From: Dallia pectoralis
Taxonomy: Eukaryota > Chordata > Actinopteri > Esociformes > Umbridae
Assembly (NCBI GenBank): GCA_029465975.1
Contig: CM055753.1
Span: forward strand, 5,219,133 to 5,283,132
Length of the DNA: 64,000 bases
Reading direction: 5' to 3'
Shown piece after piece: positions 1 through 12,502 of this stretch. The notes under the pieces were generated by a model. That model was not told the DNA's origin. It saw nothing but the letters and a program-made list of their open reading frames with translations, and ran no database searches. Numbering within the stretch: position 1 is the stretch's first letter; every line of letters begins with the position of its first letter. A program made the position numbers and the translations under genes.

Positions 1-930
1 ACATGGAGAGAGACAGGACACATGGAGAGAGACAGGACACATGGAGAGAGACAGGACACATGGAGAGAGACAGGACACATGGAGGAGAGACAGGACACAT
101 GGACATAGAGACAGGACACATGGAGAGAGACAGGACACATAGAGAGACAGGACACATAGAGAGAGACAGGACACATAGAGAGAGACAGGACACATAGAGA
201 GAGACAGGACACAACAGAGAGACAGGACACATGAGAGAGAGACAGGACACATAGAGAGAGACAGGACACATAGAGAGAGACAGGACACATAGAGAGAGAC
301 AGGACACATGGAGAGAGACAGGACACATAGAGAGGGACAGGACACATAGAGAGAGACAGGACACATAGAGAGAGACAGGACACATAGAGAGAGACAGGAC
401 ACAGGAGAGAGAGACAGGACACAACGAGAGAGACAGGACACAACGAGAGAGACAGGACACAACGAGAGAGACAGGACACAACGAGAGAGACAGGACACAG
501 GGAGAGAGACAGGACACATAGAGAGAGACAGGACACATAGAGAGAGACAGGACACAGAGAGAGAGACAGGACACATAGAGAGAGACAGGACACATAGAGA
601 GAGACAGGACACATAGAGAGAGACGGGACACATAGAGAGACAGGACACATAGAGAGGGACAGGACACATAGAGAGGGACAGGACACATAGAGAGGGACAG
701 GACACATAGAGAGGGACAGGACACATAGAGAGAGACAGGACACATAGAGAGAGACAGGACACATAGAGAGAGACAGGACACATAGAGAGAGACAGGACAC
801 ATAGAGAGAGACAGGACACATAGAGAGAGACAGGACACATAGAGAGAGACAGGACACATAGAGAGAGACAGGACACATAGAGAGAGACAGGACACATAGA
901 GAGAGACAGGACACATAGAGAGAGACAAGA
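1..930. repeat. 19-bp satellite array, purine-rich on + strand
   Basis: About 49 tandem copies of a 19-bp unit, core AGAGAGAGACAG followed by a variable 7-nt tail (mostly GACACAT). Copies vary in the tail (CATGG, CATAG, CAACG, CAGGG) and some lack a GA step. The array runs off the left edge, so its true length is unknown. Short open frames inside are by-products of the repeat. Confidence 0.97.
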
Positions 931-1545
931 CACAAAGACGGGAAGGTTGAGAAAACTAAGAGATGGAAGCAATTCTCCCCTTCTCTTCCTGTCTTTCTCT
1001 TCCTGTCTTCCTCCCCCTCTCCAGCCCATCCTCTTCTGCTGCTCATCCCTCTCTCTGATGAGTTATTAGGCCTGTCTGGCCCAGGAAGAGAGCGGCCATC
1101 TCTCCCCCGGCTGGCGCCCTGACAGAATAAATCACTGCCCTCCGCTATTCCCTCCCACAATCCCCCCAGGCGGCTGGGACACCCCGGCACATCCCTCTCC
1201 ACACCCGACCCCCTGCCTGCCGGCCTGCCTGCCTGTCCTGGCGTGTGTAAAATATTCATGGAGGCCCATTGATTGGGTCAGGCAGCCTTACAGGAGGCCA
1301 TTCGCAGAAGGATCAGGTCTCATCCTGAAAACACAGACGGCTCACTTGTAGTTAGGGGGGGGGGCATGGCTTAGGTCTCGACTGAAGATCCTCGCTACAA
1401 CACAACTCACTTACAAAGAGGGAGATAAAAGGAGATACAAGGGGCGGGGGGCGGGAGGAGGGAGGAGGGAGACGGCCAGTGATCTGTGGGTAATCCGGGT
1501 TTCTTGTGAAAGCTGATTGGAGGATATGGGGTGGCTCCCCCTCTA
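931..1545. other. Unique spacer between two satellite arrays, no gene
   Basis: Non-repetitive DNA. The part at about 1050-1300 is GC-balanced with mixed sequence (AATAAATCACTG, TAAAATATTCATG) and could be a conserved non-coding element. No splice-bounded open frame was seen. A short G run lies at 1357-1364 and a G/A-rich patch at 1440-1475. Confidence 0.5.
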
Positions 1546-2205
1546 TCTGTCTCTCTCTCTGACGGCTGTCTCTCTCTCTTTGACGGCTGTCTCTCTCTCT
1601 GACTGCTGTCTCTCACTCTGACGGCTGTCTCTCTCTCTCTAACTGCTGTCTCTCTCTGAAGGCTGTCTCTCTCTCTGACCGCTCTCTCTCTCTCTCTGAC
1701 GGCTGTCTCTCTCTCTGACGGCTGTCTCTCTCTCTGACGGCTGTCTCTCTCTCTGACGGCTGTCTCTCTCTCTGACGGCTGTCTCTCTCTCTGACGGCTG
1801 TCTCTCTCTCTGACGGCTGTCTCTCTCTCTGACGGCTGTCTCTCTCTCTCTCTAAGACGGCTGTCTCTCGCTCTCTGACAGCTGTCTCTCTCTCTAAAGG
1901 CTGTCTCTCTCTCTGACCGCTGTCTCTCTCTGACCGCTGTCTCTCTGACGGCTGTCTCTCTCTCTCTGACCGCTGTCTCTCTCTGACCGCTGTCTCTCTG
2001 ACGGCTGTCTCTCTCTCTCTGACCGCTGTCTCTCTCTGACCGCTGTCTCTCTGACGGCTGTCTCTCTCTCTCTGACAGCTGTCTCTCTCTCTAAAGGCTG
2101 TCTCTCTCTGACCGCTGTCTCTCTCTGACCGCTGTCTCTCTCTCTCTGACCGCTCTCTCTCTCTCTCTGACCGCTGTCTCTCTCTCTGACGACTGTCTCT
2201 CAGCT
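1546..2205. repeat. 19-bp satellite array, pyrimidine-rich on + strand
   Basis: About 33 copies of a unit of roughly 19 bp, GACGGCTGTCTCTCTCTCT, with GACCGC and AAAGGC variants. On the minus strand it reads AGAGAGAGACAGCCGTC, sharing a 12-nt core with the array at 1-930 in the opposite orientation. Confidence 0.95.
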
Positions 2206-3175
2206 TTACTAAAGGTAATGGTGTGCTGCAGCTGTGTCACTCTCTGCTTTGTAATTGGTACATTGGTGGAATGAAACAGGCTTGCAGCACGCATAAACCA
2301 TTTCTCACAAACACACACACGCGCAGATGCTTACATGGAGACATGCATGGACACATCCACACACACATCAGGGACCTGGGATAAAGCAGGGTGTTTGTGT
2401 GGCTGTGTTCGTCTGCTTGTGTGGGTGTATGTGTGTGTGTGTGTGTGTGACACCTGGCAGGCTGTCTTGCTGTCTCTACGCTGTAACATCTCTCTTTGTC
2501 ACTGCTGCCGCCAGAGAGGAGATGAGCTGTCAGGCATATTGTCAGCCATCCATCGGCAGAACACACACTCACAAAATACAAAACACTGCCACACGCACAC
2601 ACAAAGAAAGAGGAAATGGGTCACCAACTTTAGTTAGTGCTCTGTTTCTGGATTTTATGTCACAACCTTAAACAGTAGGCCTTCATGTTTCTTTATGTTC
2701 CACCACTTAAAAACTGTAGGCTATATCATTTGTTTGTGTACCGACACTTAAAAGGAAACATGGCAACTGGCAACTGGAAGGGCAAATTAGCAGCTGGAAG
2801 ACTGTCTGTTCACAGGATTCTGGTATCAATTACAAAATTAATCCCTTCAAGATATCCCCGGTAACGTATGTTCTTGGGAGCGATATTGTGTGAAGCCGGG
2901 AGAACTTAAAAGACAATTTCACTATTCTTTCGACTTATTGTGCAAGTTCCGCCCCAACTAACCCAGTGTAATCTGAAAGATGCCGTCGATGATGACGTTA
3001 TTTCAGTTGAAGCTCGGTGTCAACACTGGGTTTTATCTCCCCGTAACAGTTGCTGGTAGTGTTTAATCCACGTTCAATTTAACAGACGACTAATTGCCCT
3101 CCACTCCCATACGCGCAACCTTTCCCTTTTTATTGCACACGCTACGAATTGTCAGTCTTATAGCGCGCTCGCCTG

Positions 3176-3212
<37 letters not shown>

Positions 3213-3289
3213 GCTGGCACAATGAATTAAAGAGACAATTAAAACCCAGTTGACAGGGGTCCCTATCTCTCCTCTCCTCCTGTAGCGCT
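2206..3289. other. Gene-free stretch with short (GT)n and (CA)n microsatellites
   Basis: Contains (GT)n at about 2428-2449 and (CA)n at about 3175-3206. The rest is unique sequence. Small open frames around 2.2-2.7 kb overlap in several frames and have no recognisable domain, so none is called as a gene. The segment 3209-3289 (AT-rich, ATTAAA and AATTAAA motifs) could be part of a regulatory element with the CpG patch to its right. Confidence 0.5.
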
Positions 3290-3800
3290 TCATTTAGAAG
3301 CCATTTGTCTCGTCTATGGATTTCCTATTTTTAATGGCGCCGTGCGCCGGGATAGAGGGGGCGCTTCTGGGGTGAGGCACTGGCGTGTTGAATAATAGAT
3401 GCCGCTCGTTCCCGTTCCCTTGCGGCGGGACGCGCGTGTCACTCCGCCTCTGGCGCCTCGAGACGACGGGAACGCGTTGCCGAGAATGGACCGGCCTGGA
3501 CCGCGATGGAAGGCTTCGTAGCTCGCCTCGCTCGCTCGTTGGCTGGGAGCGGGGTGGGGGGGTTAATGGCGAGGTGACTGACCGTTCGCAGTTATCACCC
3601 GGTTGTCACGGTACCCGCCCCGGTTCACTCCCCCTCTCTCTCCCCGGTAAAGGACGTATATCACGAACAGCGGGCCGCCACGGCGGCAGCGTGAGGTTGA
3701 TATATCGCCGCGGCCGTGTGCGAATGAATAGCCTAGTAATTATCCCGTTAAAAGGCCGGTCGGACAAAGAGAGCAGCGCTATAATTTAAATTGTTTTGTT
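3290..3800. promoter_or_regulatory. Orphan CpG-rich patch, candidate promoter or enhancer
   Basis: Dense CpG (GCGGCGGGACGCGCG, GCCTCGAGACGACGGGAACGCG, CGCCGCGGCCGTG) in an otherwise CpG-poor neighbourhood, flanked by homeobox-like TTAAT/AATTA motifs. A 134-codon frame on the + strand crosses it, but the composition is arginine/serine-rich as expected of random CpG-rich DNA, and no domain or splice pattern is recognisable. It may be a developmental enhancer or the promoter of an unseen transcript. Confidence 0.4.
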
Positions 3801-4277
3801 TCCCTGCAGCCAGAGCCCGTCCTGTGATTGACACTTCAGCGAATGGGAGCGGTTATTTATATCCAATTCACTAATTGTAAAATGTAATAAGCTTCTTGGG
3901 CAGGACATTCTTGGAGCGTTGCATTCTCTCTTCCTCTCTTCCTCTTTCTCTCTCTCTCTCTCTCTCAGTCTCTCACCGTCTCTCTTTTCCTTTATCTTCC
4001 TCTCTTCCTCTCCTTTTCGATCTCTCCGTGTCTCTATTGCACTTTTTTTCTTCTCCCTGTCTGTTGCTATCTGTGGCTCTGCCTTGTCGTCTTGCCTTCG
4101 TCTTCCCTGACGTCTGCTCCTTTACTGTTTTCCTGTGAATATTACATCCCTTTACCCCCAAACATATCTCGCTATTTTGGTTTACCCCTCTGCCAAAATG
4201 TTCTCTCTTTTCGCTCATTCCAATCTTCTCTTTCCGTCTGTGTTTTTGTGTGTGCATCAAAGTAGCATTGTCGTGTT
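3801..4277. other. Unique DNA grading into pyrimidine-rich sequence
   Basis: 3801-3890 is mixed AT-rich sequence continuing the possible regulatory patch. From about 3925 to 4135 the + strand is mostly C and T, including a (CT)n run near 3949-3966. No gene was seen. Confidence 0.5.
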
Positions 4278-5894
<1,617 letters not shown>

Positions 5895-6110
5895 TTTCTT
5901 CCTTTCTCTCTCTGTTTCAACTCTCTCTATTTCTCCCTTTCTTTCTCCGTTTCAACTCTCTCGATTTCTTCCTTTCTCTCTTTTTCAGCTCTCTCTATTT
6001 CTCCCTTTCTTTCTCTGTTTCAATTCTCTCTATTTATTCCTTTCTCTCTCTGTTTCAACGCTCTCTATTTCCTCCGTTGTCACTCTGTCTCTCACTCTCG
6101 CTTTCAACTC
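5895..6110. repeat. ~34-bp pyrimidine-rich minisatellite
   Basis: About five degenerate copies of a 34-35-bp unit built on GTTTCAACTCTCTCTATTTC with TTTCTCTCTC filler; unit anchors lie at about 5914, 5949, 5983, 6017 and 6051. The strong C+T strand bias makes long spurious open frames. Confidence 0.8.
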
Positions 6111-7207
6111 TAATTGATTTGTTGGCATGATGTAACAATATACATGTTACCAAAGTATTCTCTGGAAGCAATTAGTAACTTACTAGACAACAGCATTCAA
6201 GTGAATTTACATTGAAGAGGAACAACAGGATAATCGATAGACTCCATAATCAACTATAGAAATAACAATTAAACCATGAGTCTGGTTAATGGTTCTATCA
6301 ACTCATTTTGTGGCAGGCGGCAAAGTGCTGTGCTACCAAAGCGCAGATTTCTGTGTCCTCTAAAAGGATGACTAGCTTGTTTTCATCGGAAGCCATGAAT
6401 AATCGTTTCAAATTTGGGGAAATTACACTCTTAACTGCTTTATGTCTCTCTGACAATTTGTCAGAGAAAGCAGTTGTGTTTCAGTTTCTGTTGTGATACG
6501 GTCGATCACACAGACTCCACAGAGAGATAGTTTCTCTGGTGTCGATCCTTTATAAAGGCAAGGCTGTACTCACAGAGTCTGTAGATTGTCAAGGTCTTTC
6601 CTAGGGGCTTTTGTTTTTACACTAGGATACAAATTCCAAGAAATTTCAAAGAAGACACTAGACGTGCGATTATGTTGTCGTGGAAACTCACAGATATCGA
6701 AGGCTCTAGACGCCACCTTTCGAGGTAGAAAACAATTGTTTTGGAACTGTTTGAATAAATCCTAAATCAAAATTAGTCCAGTGTGGGAGCTATTTGTACC
6801 ACGTGAGAGCTATTTTTCCCCGTTAACTTGTTCATTTAAATTGTCCTCTTATCAGACCAGGACACATCACATGTATGTGCACACGTTTGCAGGGTAATGT
6901 GTGCTGGGCGAACAACAACCGATTATATTCACTCTGTCTCTGTGAGCCTATTTAGACCACGTCAGTTGTCATGGACACGATTTCATTTGAATAACATTAC
7001 CATAATATGCAAATCACTGGCGTACTGGAGACCACCATGGGGTGTCAGCCACGCGTGAATGCCGGCGGGGGGGACAAGGTCAATGGCGAGCATGAGTCAT
7101 CTGTCTGTCCTCAGAGGAACGCGAGCGTCAACCCAGCCAGCGGGCTGCGTCGGCCGTTTGTTGTCATCGCAGCCTTCTGTTGTCATTTTTGTCATGCCCG
7201 GGTCGAG
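6111..7207. other. Unique intergenic DNA, no gene seen
   Basis: AT-rich unique sequence with no supported exon. At 6770-7000 there are TTAA-, CACGTG- and ATTTGAATAACATTA-like words that could belong to a non-coding regulatory element. This is only an impression without alignment. Confidence 0.35.
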
Positions 7208-7348
7208 TGATACTGCTAAATATTACCCAGAAGAGGGGATTCCGGGGTGCTGGCCTTCTAGGCAGAGTTGCAAAGAAAAAGCCCTCTCATACTGGCAAAT
7301 AAAACGACAAGTTTAAGACGAGCAAATGACCACAGACACGGGACTGAG
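7208..7348 (+). mobile_element. Tc1-like transposon fragment A (transposase sense on +)
   Basis: Matches the central part of a common fish Tc1-like transposase. The frame reads G-x-W-P-S-R-Q-S-C-K-E-K-A at 7230-7285, then a stop where the family continues with a KRLRWAKEH-like segment, here mutated. Upstream, ACTGCTAAATATTACCC resembles the preceding part of the same element with a deletion. It is broken, lacks the DDE catalytic region and cannot be active. It forms an inverted pair with fragment B. Confidence 0.75.
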
Positions 7349-7359
7349 GATGTAATGTC

Positions 7360-7988
7360 TAGAAGGCCAGCATCCCAGAGTCGACTCGTTAATGTTGACG
7401 TGGAGTCAGCGGGTGCTATTTAATATAGCTGACAGTTGAGGACCTGTGAGGAGTCTTAAACTCGACACTGTCATGTATTTGTCCTCGTGCTACGTTGTGC
7501 ACTGGGGCCTCCCACTCCTCTTTCTATTCTGGTTAGATACTGTTTGTGTTGTTCTGTGAAGGGAGTGGTACATATCGTTGTGCAAGATCTTCAGTCCCTA
7601 ATTTCTCAGAAGGAGAATAGACTGATACTTTTTGCGGAAAAGTTTCTTGTTATAGACTATTTTAAGGCTGTAATCAAACCTACGAACGCAGATGTTCCGC
7701 ATACTGAAAAAGTCTAAAGAAGGCCAGTTTTCATCAGTGCTAACATAGTGCAGAATGGTATTCTAATGATAAATTAGCCTTTTAAAATTATAAATTTGGA
7801 TTAGCAAACACAATGCCTACGTCGATATCCTATTGAAAATCTGCAGTTTCCAGCTACAATAGTTACAACCTTAACCATGTCTACAGTATATTTTATATGA
7901 ATGTGATGTTATTTATATGAACAAATGTGCTTTTCTTTAAAAAAAACAAGGACATTTCTAAGTGACCCCGGACTTTTGAGTGGCAATG
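7360..7988 (-). mobile_element. Tc1-like transposon fragment B with terminal inverted repeat
   Basis: The minus strand carries the 5' end of the same Tc1-like family. The outer end at about 7945-7988 holds the typical terminal motif (ACATTTCTAAGTGACCCC on +). Next come the usual AT-rich leader and a degenerate start of the transposase helix-turn-helix region; the family's initiating ATG (expected near 7660) is lost. The 7360-7400 end meets fragment A head to head, sharing GCTGGCCTTCTAG in inverted orientation. Frameshifts and substitutions throughout show an old, dead copy. Confidence 0.8.
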
Positions 7989-9155
7989 TTCACATATATT
8001 TTTATACGAATTCACAGAAGGAAGTGGTTTCTCTTCGATGCCATTTCAACCTATAGAAGTATTTGCCGTCAGTCCGTTGCGGGTAAAAACGAGGTGAGAT
8101 ATATTGGATATACACCTAAGATATTGCCAGCACACCAGTTCCTAGCTCATCTTAGCGCTGTTTGTTTGTGTGTATGTGTGAGAGAAACAATTAGGTGGTA
8201 TTAATGAGAAAACAATGTCAGCACCAGTGGGACGTTTAATCCATCTGGCTTGATTCTGTTTCCATCACAGTTATTGATCACTAGTCAGGTGACAAAACAG
8301 GAGCCGCTCTCTGCGAGGGTATGTGCGTGAGAGAGAGGGAGGGAGAGGAGAGATGGGGGAGAGAGGGAGGGGAGAGAGATGGAGAGAGAGAGGGAGAGAG
8401 ATGGAGAGAGAGAGAGGGAGAGAGAGGGGGAGAGAGATGGAGAGAGGGGGAGAGATAGGGGGATAGAGATGGAGAGATAGGGGGTAGGGAGAGATAGAGG
8501 GAGAGAGGGGGAGAGGGAGAGAGGGGGAGAGGGAGAGGGGAGAGAAAGGGGGGAGAAACTATGTGAGCGTTGGGCATGTGTGAAACAGCATATTAGTGTG
8601 TCTGCAGGCATTACAGCTTCAACAGTAACGGGAATAACTGCTGCAAGAAAAAAACTTGTGACGCTGTGGGACAATATCAAGCTAGATAAACGGCCCTGTG
8701 TGTTGATGTAAAATGTGTTTCGGACGTATAGGAACAACTGATCTCAGGTCAACTAGCGCTGCAGTGACTACGCCTGTCCCACTCTGTGGTTGTATTGTTT
8801 CATTGTCATTCAAGTGTTTTGTTTGGCCAACGCACCCCAGAACGTCTCTTCTTTCCTCGCTCACCCCCTGTTGCTACCTCCGTCTCTAAGTGCTATTGGC
8901 TTTAAATGGGATTAATACTGTATTTTCGGGCCCATTTGTCTGCTCTGCCGCTCCTGTCTCTAGTACCCTCCCCTCCTCGCCCCCACCTGAGCCCCCTTCC
9001 CCACCCTCTGCTGCCCCTGTCTGCGCCCCTCGCCCCCACCTACCCACTCCACGGTGATGAATGACCCGCTCAGTTGCCAGGGGATTAGAGTCGTCACGGT
9101 TACCTGTGCCTTGACAAAGTGGTTGTGATTGGTGACCAATGCACTTCAGGGTGGG

Positions 9156-9160
<5 letters not shown>
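7989..9160. other. Gene-free stretch containing a GA-rich microsatellite
   Basis: From 8318 to 8565 the + strand is (GAGAGGGA)n-like purine-rich simple sequence with GAGATGGAGAGA variants. On both sides there is unique DNA without a supported exon. The stretch 8880-9120 is C-rich with CCCCACC words. Confidence 0.7.
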
Positions 9161-9191
<31 letters not shown>

Positions 9192-9380
9192 TCACTCTCA
9201 CTCTCACTCTCTCGCTCTCTCTCGCTCTCTCTCGCTCTCTCTCGCTCTCTCTCGCTCTCTCTCGCTCTCTCTCGCTCTCTCTCGCTCTCTCTCGCTCTCT
9301 CTCGCTCTCTCTCGCTCTCTCTCGCTCTCTCTCGCTCTCTCTCGCTCTCTCTCGCTCTCTCTCGCTCTCTCTCGCTCTCC
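9161..9380. repeat. 10-bp CTCGCTCTCT satellite
   Basis: A (CT)n run at 9161-9187, a short CACTCT interval, then about 17 nearly perfect copies of the decamer CTCGCTCTCT to 9380. The very low divergence between copies suggests recent expansion. Long open frames in all + frames are repeat artefacts. Confidence 0.96.
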
Positions 9381-9860
9381 CTGTGTATTTAAAACAGAGC
9401 AGGCTGTCAGTGTCGACGTACGCATCAGAGGTTGTGTGTGTGTGTGTGTGTGTGTGTGTCAAACGGTTCTGCCTACGTGCGTGCGTGCGCGTTCCACGCA
9501 TCCGCACAAGTTTGCGTACATGCGCGCGCGTGTATGTGTGTGCCCGCCTGTTATCCAGGCAGGGTTGGCCACAGCTGTGTGACAGTCATCCGGCCAGACA
9601 GAGATGGCTGTGGGCCACACAGTGAAGTGACTGCCGTGACACCGGAGAAACCTTTTAACAGCCGCCCGCTGACTCTGATAAATGGACACGGGGCGCCATG
9701 GAACGCCGTCCTAATCAGCCCAACGATCCCCACGGCAACAACATTTTTCAGTTTTGTCCCGGCTCATGAGGGTCGGTCCGTCAGCCGTGTCAGGTCCTAT
9801 TGGTCCAGCTCTCTGTCACTCGGAGCAGACTGTGATTAGGTGCATTACCGGATTATCGAA
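9381..9860. other. (GT)n microsatellite and a candidate conserved non-coding block
   Basis: (GT)n at 9433-9459 is followed by GT/GC-rich sequence to about 9540. The block at about 9585-9845 is balanced, complex sequence (for example CTCTGATAAATGG, CCTAATCAGCCC, GTGATTAGGTGCATTA) with several homeobox-type TAAT/ATTA cores. I see no splice-bounded frame there, so a regulatory element is more likely than an exon. Confidence 0.35.
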
Positions 9861-11849
9861 CACAAGGGGCCCCTCGTGGGGGGGGGTTGGTGAAAGTGTG
9901 TGAGGGATCAGGTGTGGAGCAGGTGTGTGTGTGTGTGTGTGCACGGCGAATGGAGTGAAAGAGGTGCAGGTGTTATATATTATATATCTGACATCGACAG
10001 TATATCCTGAGCCTTCATTTTTCATTTCTACAGTGTTTTCAAAATGTTAGAAATGCTCAAGATTCACAACATCCATACATGTGTTGTTTTGTGTTACTTT
10101 TGAGACTGACACACAGACAAAGCCTAATCTAATAAATATAAGATGAGACATATCAAGTGTGAAATGTCATTTTTTACGTTGAAAGCCAGTCACCTGCCCA
10201 GAGTCTTGGATGTTGACTAATGTGACAGAAAATTAACAATTAAAACTAAATATCACACAAGCCTGGAGCGTTGGGCTACACTGCACAGCACATTCACAAT
10301 TCACTGGACACACTAATTGCTTTGTAGAACAATTGGGTCGGAGTTTTGTTTTGTGTTTGAGGTAAGAAGCGCATCGCTGGACACTGGAAATTGAGTTATA
10401 AATTACTGAAATAAACCCACTATGAATACTGAAACTGAACTGTACACACACTCACATGCAACACACACACGGTCCTTCCAGGACTGTGCAAAACATTTAA
10501 TTTAATCTTAGAACTGGTTGAAGAACCGGGAGGAATTCCACTGTTGGCGTGCTAGCATGACCTACGCGTTAATTACACATTTTCAATCAAGGATCCGATT
10601 TGTAACATTGCCGTGTGGTACAGTTGCACAGTGGTCACAGAAAAACAGTTTACAAATGTGCCTTAACACATTACCGGGCCTTCATTGATCCAGAACAGAT
10701 CAGAGACCAGAAACAAGAAAAAATATACACAAATAGGAGTAGGACATCTGCATGATAGCTAAAAACAATGTCAGCGAGTGAACACAATGTTCTGTTTACT
10801 AGCATAACAAATTGTTTACCAAAAGCCAGTTTTCATTTGCTGTCATTTGAGACGTGATCAGCTCTGGATGACTCCAAAATACTCAATAGAATTTAAATTA
10901 TATTTACATGTGAACACAAATTGCCTTTTTTCACTAGCAACGAGAAATGCTCATTGAGCTGTATAGCAAACACACAAACGAGTGCACTGTGTCCAGAACT
11001 TTCCCCTGAAAGGTGTACGATCACATGGACAACTTTGTATAATGGGTAATAAACATGACCCTCGCTAAAGATCAAGGAGCTGTTGATGCTGATAGAAATC
11101 AATGGCGAGGCAAATGTGGCATGTTTAGTAGATTGGGAACCGGGCTTCCTGACTCACCAGTCATTCCACACGAAGTGAGACGTGGTCTTCGGACCACAGT
11201 AACTGCTGGGTGACGTTACCACCAGTTCGGACTATAAAAACAAGAAATATCACCGGCAACAAATTATCAGATGAGTGTAATCACCCCCCAATTAGTGCCA
11301 TGGCAACATACTACTATAGGGAAGCCAGGACAGACCAGGCACCTCTATCCTACGAGGCAATACAAGGATACGTCCTCTATACTAATCAGAAAGGGGTTGC
11401 AACATCCTTACAAGGATTTCATTTATACGTCAAGTTGACTCATCTTACGCCAAAGTAAGTCGTTTTTCCAGTGGACCCTGTATGGCAGACTCCCACAACA
11501 CTAATCACAGACAAATCAATGAACAGCAGGCAACTTGACCACCACATCTAGGCGCCAGGTTGAGATTCAGATTCCAACATGTTCACTTTTTGTAAACGTG
11601 ATTTTGAGTTTAACATGAAAGGATGAATTTGACAATGCCATTGTTGTGTTGAAACCCCCTCTACTGGGCTGATTTTGTACTACACCTGGCATGGCATTCA
11701 AGGCCTTTAAGACAGACTGCACCAAGGAATCCATTTTACCTTCATACTAAAAATAATTTCAGCAAAATATAATATTTATATACCCCAAACCCCTGCAAGA
11801 CATGTCAGTGCAATGACACCAGCCACCTGGTCAACACATTTCTTTAAAA
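9861..11849. other. Intergenic DNA left of snx10, possibly distal 3' UTR
   Basis: Unique AT-rich DNA with no supported exon on either strand. A G run lies at 9878-9886 and (GT)n at 9923-9939. The 11.1-11.5 kb part is less AT-rich and lies in the direction of snx10 transcription, so it could be an extended 3' UTR. There is no proof from sequence alone. Confidence 0.35.
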
Positions 11850-12354
11850 AAATTATTTATTGATTCATAGAATATTAATTCATACGTTTTTTACAATTAT
11901 GTATTTTTTTAAAATTGAGCCTATACAATACTCTGCATTACTTGCTAAACATTGAACAAAATTTAATAGTGCAAACACAAAATAATTTAAGAATCACAGT
12001 GTCATTGGAGGTTTACAAAAATCTAAAAAAGGCCCCAGTTAAAGCATTTAAGACAAGTAGCATTAAGACAATCATTTGACGACACTTCAAGTGAGTTTAA
12101 CTAGCAACAAGTGCCAGCCTATAATATAAGGAACCGAACACACGTTAAGAAAACATAGCTCAAATAATTAAAAAAATAAAGCCACAGAATGCCAAGACGG
12201 AACCACATTAAGGTTTTTCTCCTCAGAAGTTGAAGACAAAAGGGAACAGCCGCAAAAAAAAAAAAAAAAAAAATAGCAAAACCTAGAGGGCAGTTTCACA
12301 GAAAAGATAAGCCCCATTCTGAGCACATAAATGAATAATCACCGCCAGCAAGCA
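11850..12354 (-). other. snx10: Probable snx10 3' untranslated region
   Basis: Starts directly after the TGA at 12357-12355. A canonical AATAAA on the minus strand (TTTATT on + at 11856-11861) would end the transcript near 11.84 kb. An A run on + at about 12255-12273 becomes a U tract in the mRNA. A longer alternative 3' end cannot be excluded. Confidence 0.45.
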
Positions 12355-12502
12355 TCAACACTCTGGGGGTTCCTGGTCCCTGAGGGTCTCCGAGAGACAG
12401 CGGCAGAGAGCACCATCACAGTCGCAGTTTCCAAACGGTAGAGGACTGTCGCTTGGGGGGATCCCAGAGTCGTGGCTGTGTCCCAGACCGGATGACGTGG
12501 TG
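12355..12502 (-). CDS. snx10: snx10 terminal coding exon 6
   Basis: 148 nt from acceptor TCACTCAG to TGA. Encodes the SSGLGHS motif shared with human SNX10, then a divergent tail with CDCDGALCRC and a final PPEC. Confidence 0.9.

Noticed and set aside
1..2205. CRISPR-like array, because of regular short repeats
   Set aside because: Units are contiguous without unique spacers and the context is a vertebrate genome; this is satellite DNA.
3385..3789. 134-codon frame in the CpG patch as a coding exon
   Set aside because: Arg/Gly/Ser-rich composition is typical of random CpG-rich DNA, and no family is recognised.
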